A DNA stretch of 64,000 nt from contig NZ_CP042436.1 in the NCBI RefSeq assembly GCF_007971025.1, positions 3,534,001 to 3,598,000 on the forward strand. Direction: 5' to 3'. The notes beneath the pieces were generated by a model. It searched no databases. It worked only from the letters and a program-made list of their open reading frames with translations, and was not told the origin of the DNA. The position numbers and the translations under genes were made by a program. Positions 63,223 through 64,000 of this stretch are shown in pieces (within the stretch, counting starts at the first letter, position 1; the number at the start of each line of letters is the position of its first letter). The stretch is from Mucilaginibacter ginsenosidivorans (GTDB lineage Bacteria > Bacteroidota > Bacteroidia > Sphingobacteriales > Sphingobacteriaceae).

Positions 63223-63239
63223 GACGATCTAATTATCAG

Positions 63240-63265
63240 GGAGGGAGACAATATTGTCTCCCTCC
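63240..63265 (+). terminator. Palindromic hairpin between susD and the second FG-GAP gene
   Basis: A perfect 26-base palindrome (13 + 13) with GGAGGGAGACAAT as the left arm, followed by TTATTTTG. It lies where the first locus also has a hairpin. Confidence 0.75.
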
Positions 63266-63319
63266 TTATTTTGTTAAATTTACAGGCGTTTCTTCTTTTA
63301 TATATCAGATCAACAGGTT

Positions 63320-64000
63320 ATGATGGGTGCTGCTATTTCAATTTTTTCCAGGTACGTTTCCAAGATCATTTTAATCCCGGCATTTATAAGTTTAAACAGC
63401 ATCGCTGCCTATTCCCAACAGCCCTTATTTAAGCTCCTGTCATCAAAAGAAACTGATATTAAATTCAGCAACGATATCAATGAAACGGAGTCGCTAAATG
63501 TATTGTCGTACGAATATTTTTACAATGGCGGCGGGGTTGCTGTAGGCGATATAAACAATGACGGTCTGCCCGATATATTCTTTACAGGTAACATGGGTGC
63601 AAACAAACTGTACCTGAACCTGGGGCAAATGAAGTTTAAGGATATCACCAAAGATGCCTGCCCCGATCTTTCCGGCCGGAGCGGAAGCTGGAAGACAGGC
63701 GTCACTATGGCTGATGTAAATGGCGATGGGTTGATAGACATTTACGTTTGTTATTCGGGCAAAACGAGTGATGATGCCCGCCGTAATCAGTTGTTTATTA
63801 ACCAAGGGAACAATAAATTTAAAGAAGAGGCGAAAGCTTATGGGTTGGACGACCCAAGCTACAGCACCCAGGCTGTTTTTTTTGATTATGATAACGACGG
63901 GGACCTTGATATGTTCCTGTTGAATCATAATGTAAAAAAGATAGACAATATGGAACTGGCAAGGTATAAGGATCAGACCGATGCTCTTGCAAGTAATAAG
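63320..64000 (+). CDS. FG-GAP/VCBS repeat protein, 3' end outside window
   Basis: An open frame of 227 residues runs from ATG 63320 (or 63323) to the window edge without a stop. Leader to about AAYSQQ without a lipobox Cys, then SYEYFYNGGGVAVGDINNDGLPD, WKTGVTMADVNGDGLIDIY and QAVFFDYDNDGDLDMFLLNH. These lines match the first FG-GAP lipoprotein at 17294 nearly residue for residue in places, so the two are paralogues. Three calcium-loop motifs are visible; the ASPIC/UnbV part would be downstream. Confidence 0.88.
   Translation, partial: MMGAAISIFSRYVSKIILIPAFISLNSIAAYSQQPLFKLLSSKETDIKFSNDINETESLNVLSYEYFYNGGGVAVGDINNDGLPDIFFTGNMGANKLYLNLGQMKFKDITKDACPDLSGRSGSWKTGVTMADVNGDGLIDIYVCYSGKTSDDARRNQLFINQGNNKFKEEAKAYGLDDPSYSTQAVFFDYDNDGDLDMFLLNHNVKKIDNMELARYKDQTDALASNK

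Noticed and set aside
1..64000. tRNA, rRNA, CRISPR arrays, transposases and prophage genes
   Set aside because: None recognised while reading both strands; a tRNA could have been overlooked by eye.

Overview
The window comes from a Bacteroidota genome, most probably a plant- or soil-associated member of the Sphingobacteriaceae (Mucilaginibacter/Pedobacter type). The pointers are two SusC/SusD pairs, a hybrid two-component sensor, an ECF sigma/FecR pair, Bacteroidota-restricted families (DUF4296, DUF4905, FG-GAP/ASPIC lipoproteins), TAnnTTTG-type -7 boxes and loose lipoboxes. Genus is inference; no rRNA or tRNA gene was recognised.

Layout. 1-1053: the 3' part of a Rieske-domain membrane protein and a decayed VOC (glyoxalase-fold) fragment. 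1168-27791: a polysaccharide utilisation locus (PUL) with GH27, a Nudix-fold AraR-like regulator, two GH51 arabinofuranosidases, a 1393-residue hybrid sensor/AraC regulator, SusC, SusD, a giant FG-GAP/ASPIC lipoprotein, a vanadium-haloperoxidase/PAP2-like protein, a GH43 resembling exo-beta-1,3-galactanases, a GH35 beta-galactosidase, a mutarotase-fold protein that has lost its catalytic Glu, and a GH30 resembling beta-1,6-galactanases. Together these fit type II arabinogalactan (arabinogalactan-protein glycan): arabinose side chains, beta-1,6-galactan branches, then the beta-1,3-galactan backbone. 27861-50779: mostly core genes (desaturase, flavin reductase, aspartate kinase, YggS, MutS2, CoA-transferase, uridine kinase, LysM/RlpA-like protein, ProS, a trans-sulfuration enzyme, NdpA-like, MnmE) with a broken second VOC gene and a lone CE2-like esterase. 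50796-64000: a second glycan locus with GH20-PA14 and a GH2 resembling plant endo-beta-mannosidase on the minus strand, divergent from ECF sigma, FecR, STN-type SusC, SusD and a second FG-GAP protein that runs off the window.

Main observation. A SusC-SusD-FG-GAP triplet occurs twice, each with a hairpin between susD and the FG-GAP gene. One copy is under a hybrid two-component sensor (SusC without STN domain); the other is under sigma/anti-sigma control (SusC with STN domain). In the first locus a vanadium-haloperoxidase-like protein follows the FG-GAP gene by 4 bases. The FG-GAP protein therefore looks like a third standard component of this uptake system with no assigned role. The second locus may target plant-type N-glycans, so the two loci could together strip glycans from plant cell-wall glycoproteins; that is inference.

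Limits: all calls are from reading the sequence, translations and recalled family motifs. No database search was run. Boundaries of domains are approximate, and frameshifts in the VOC pseudogenes could be sequencing errors.
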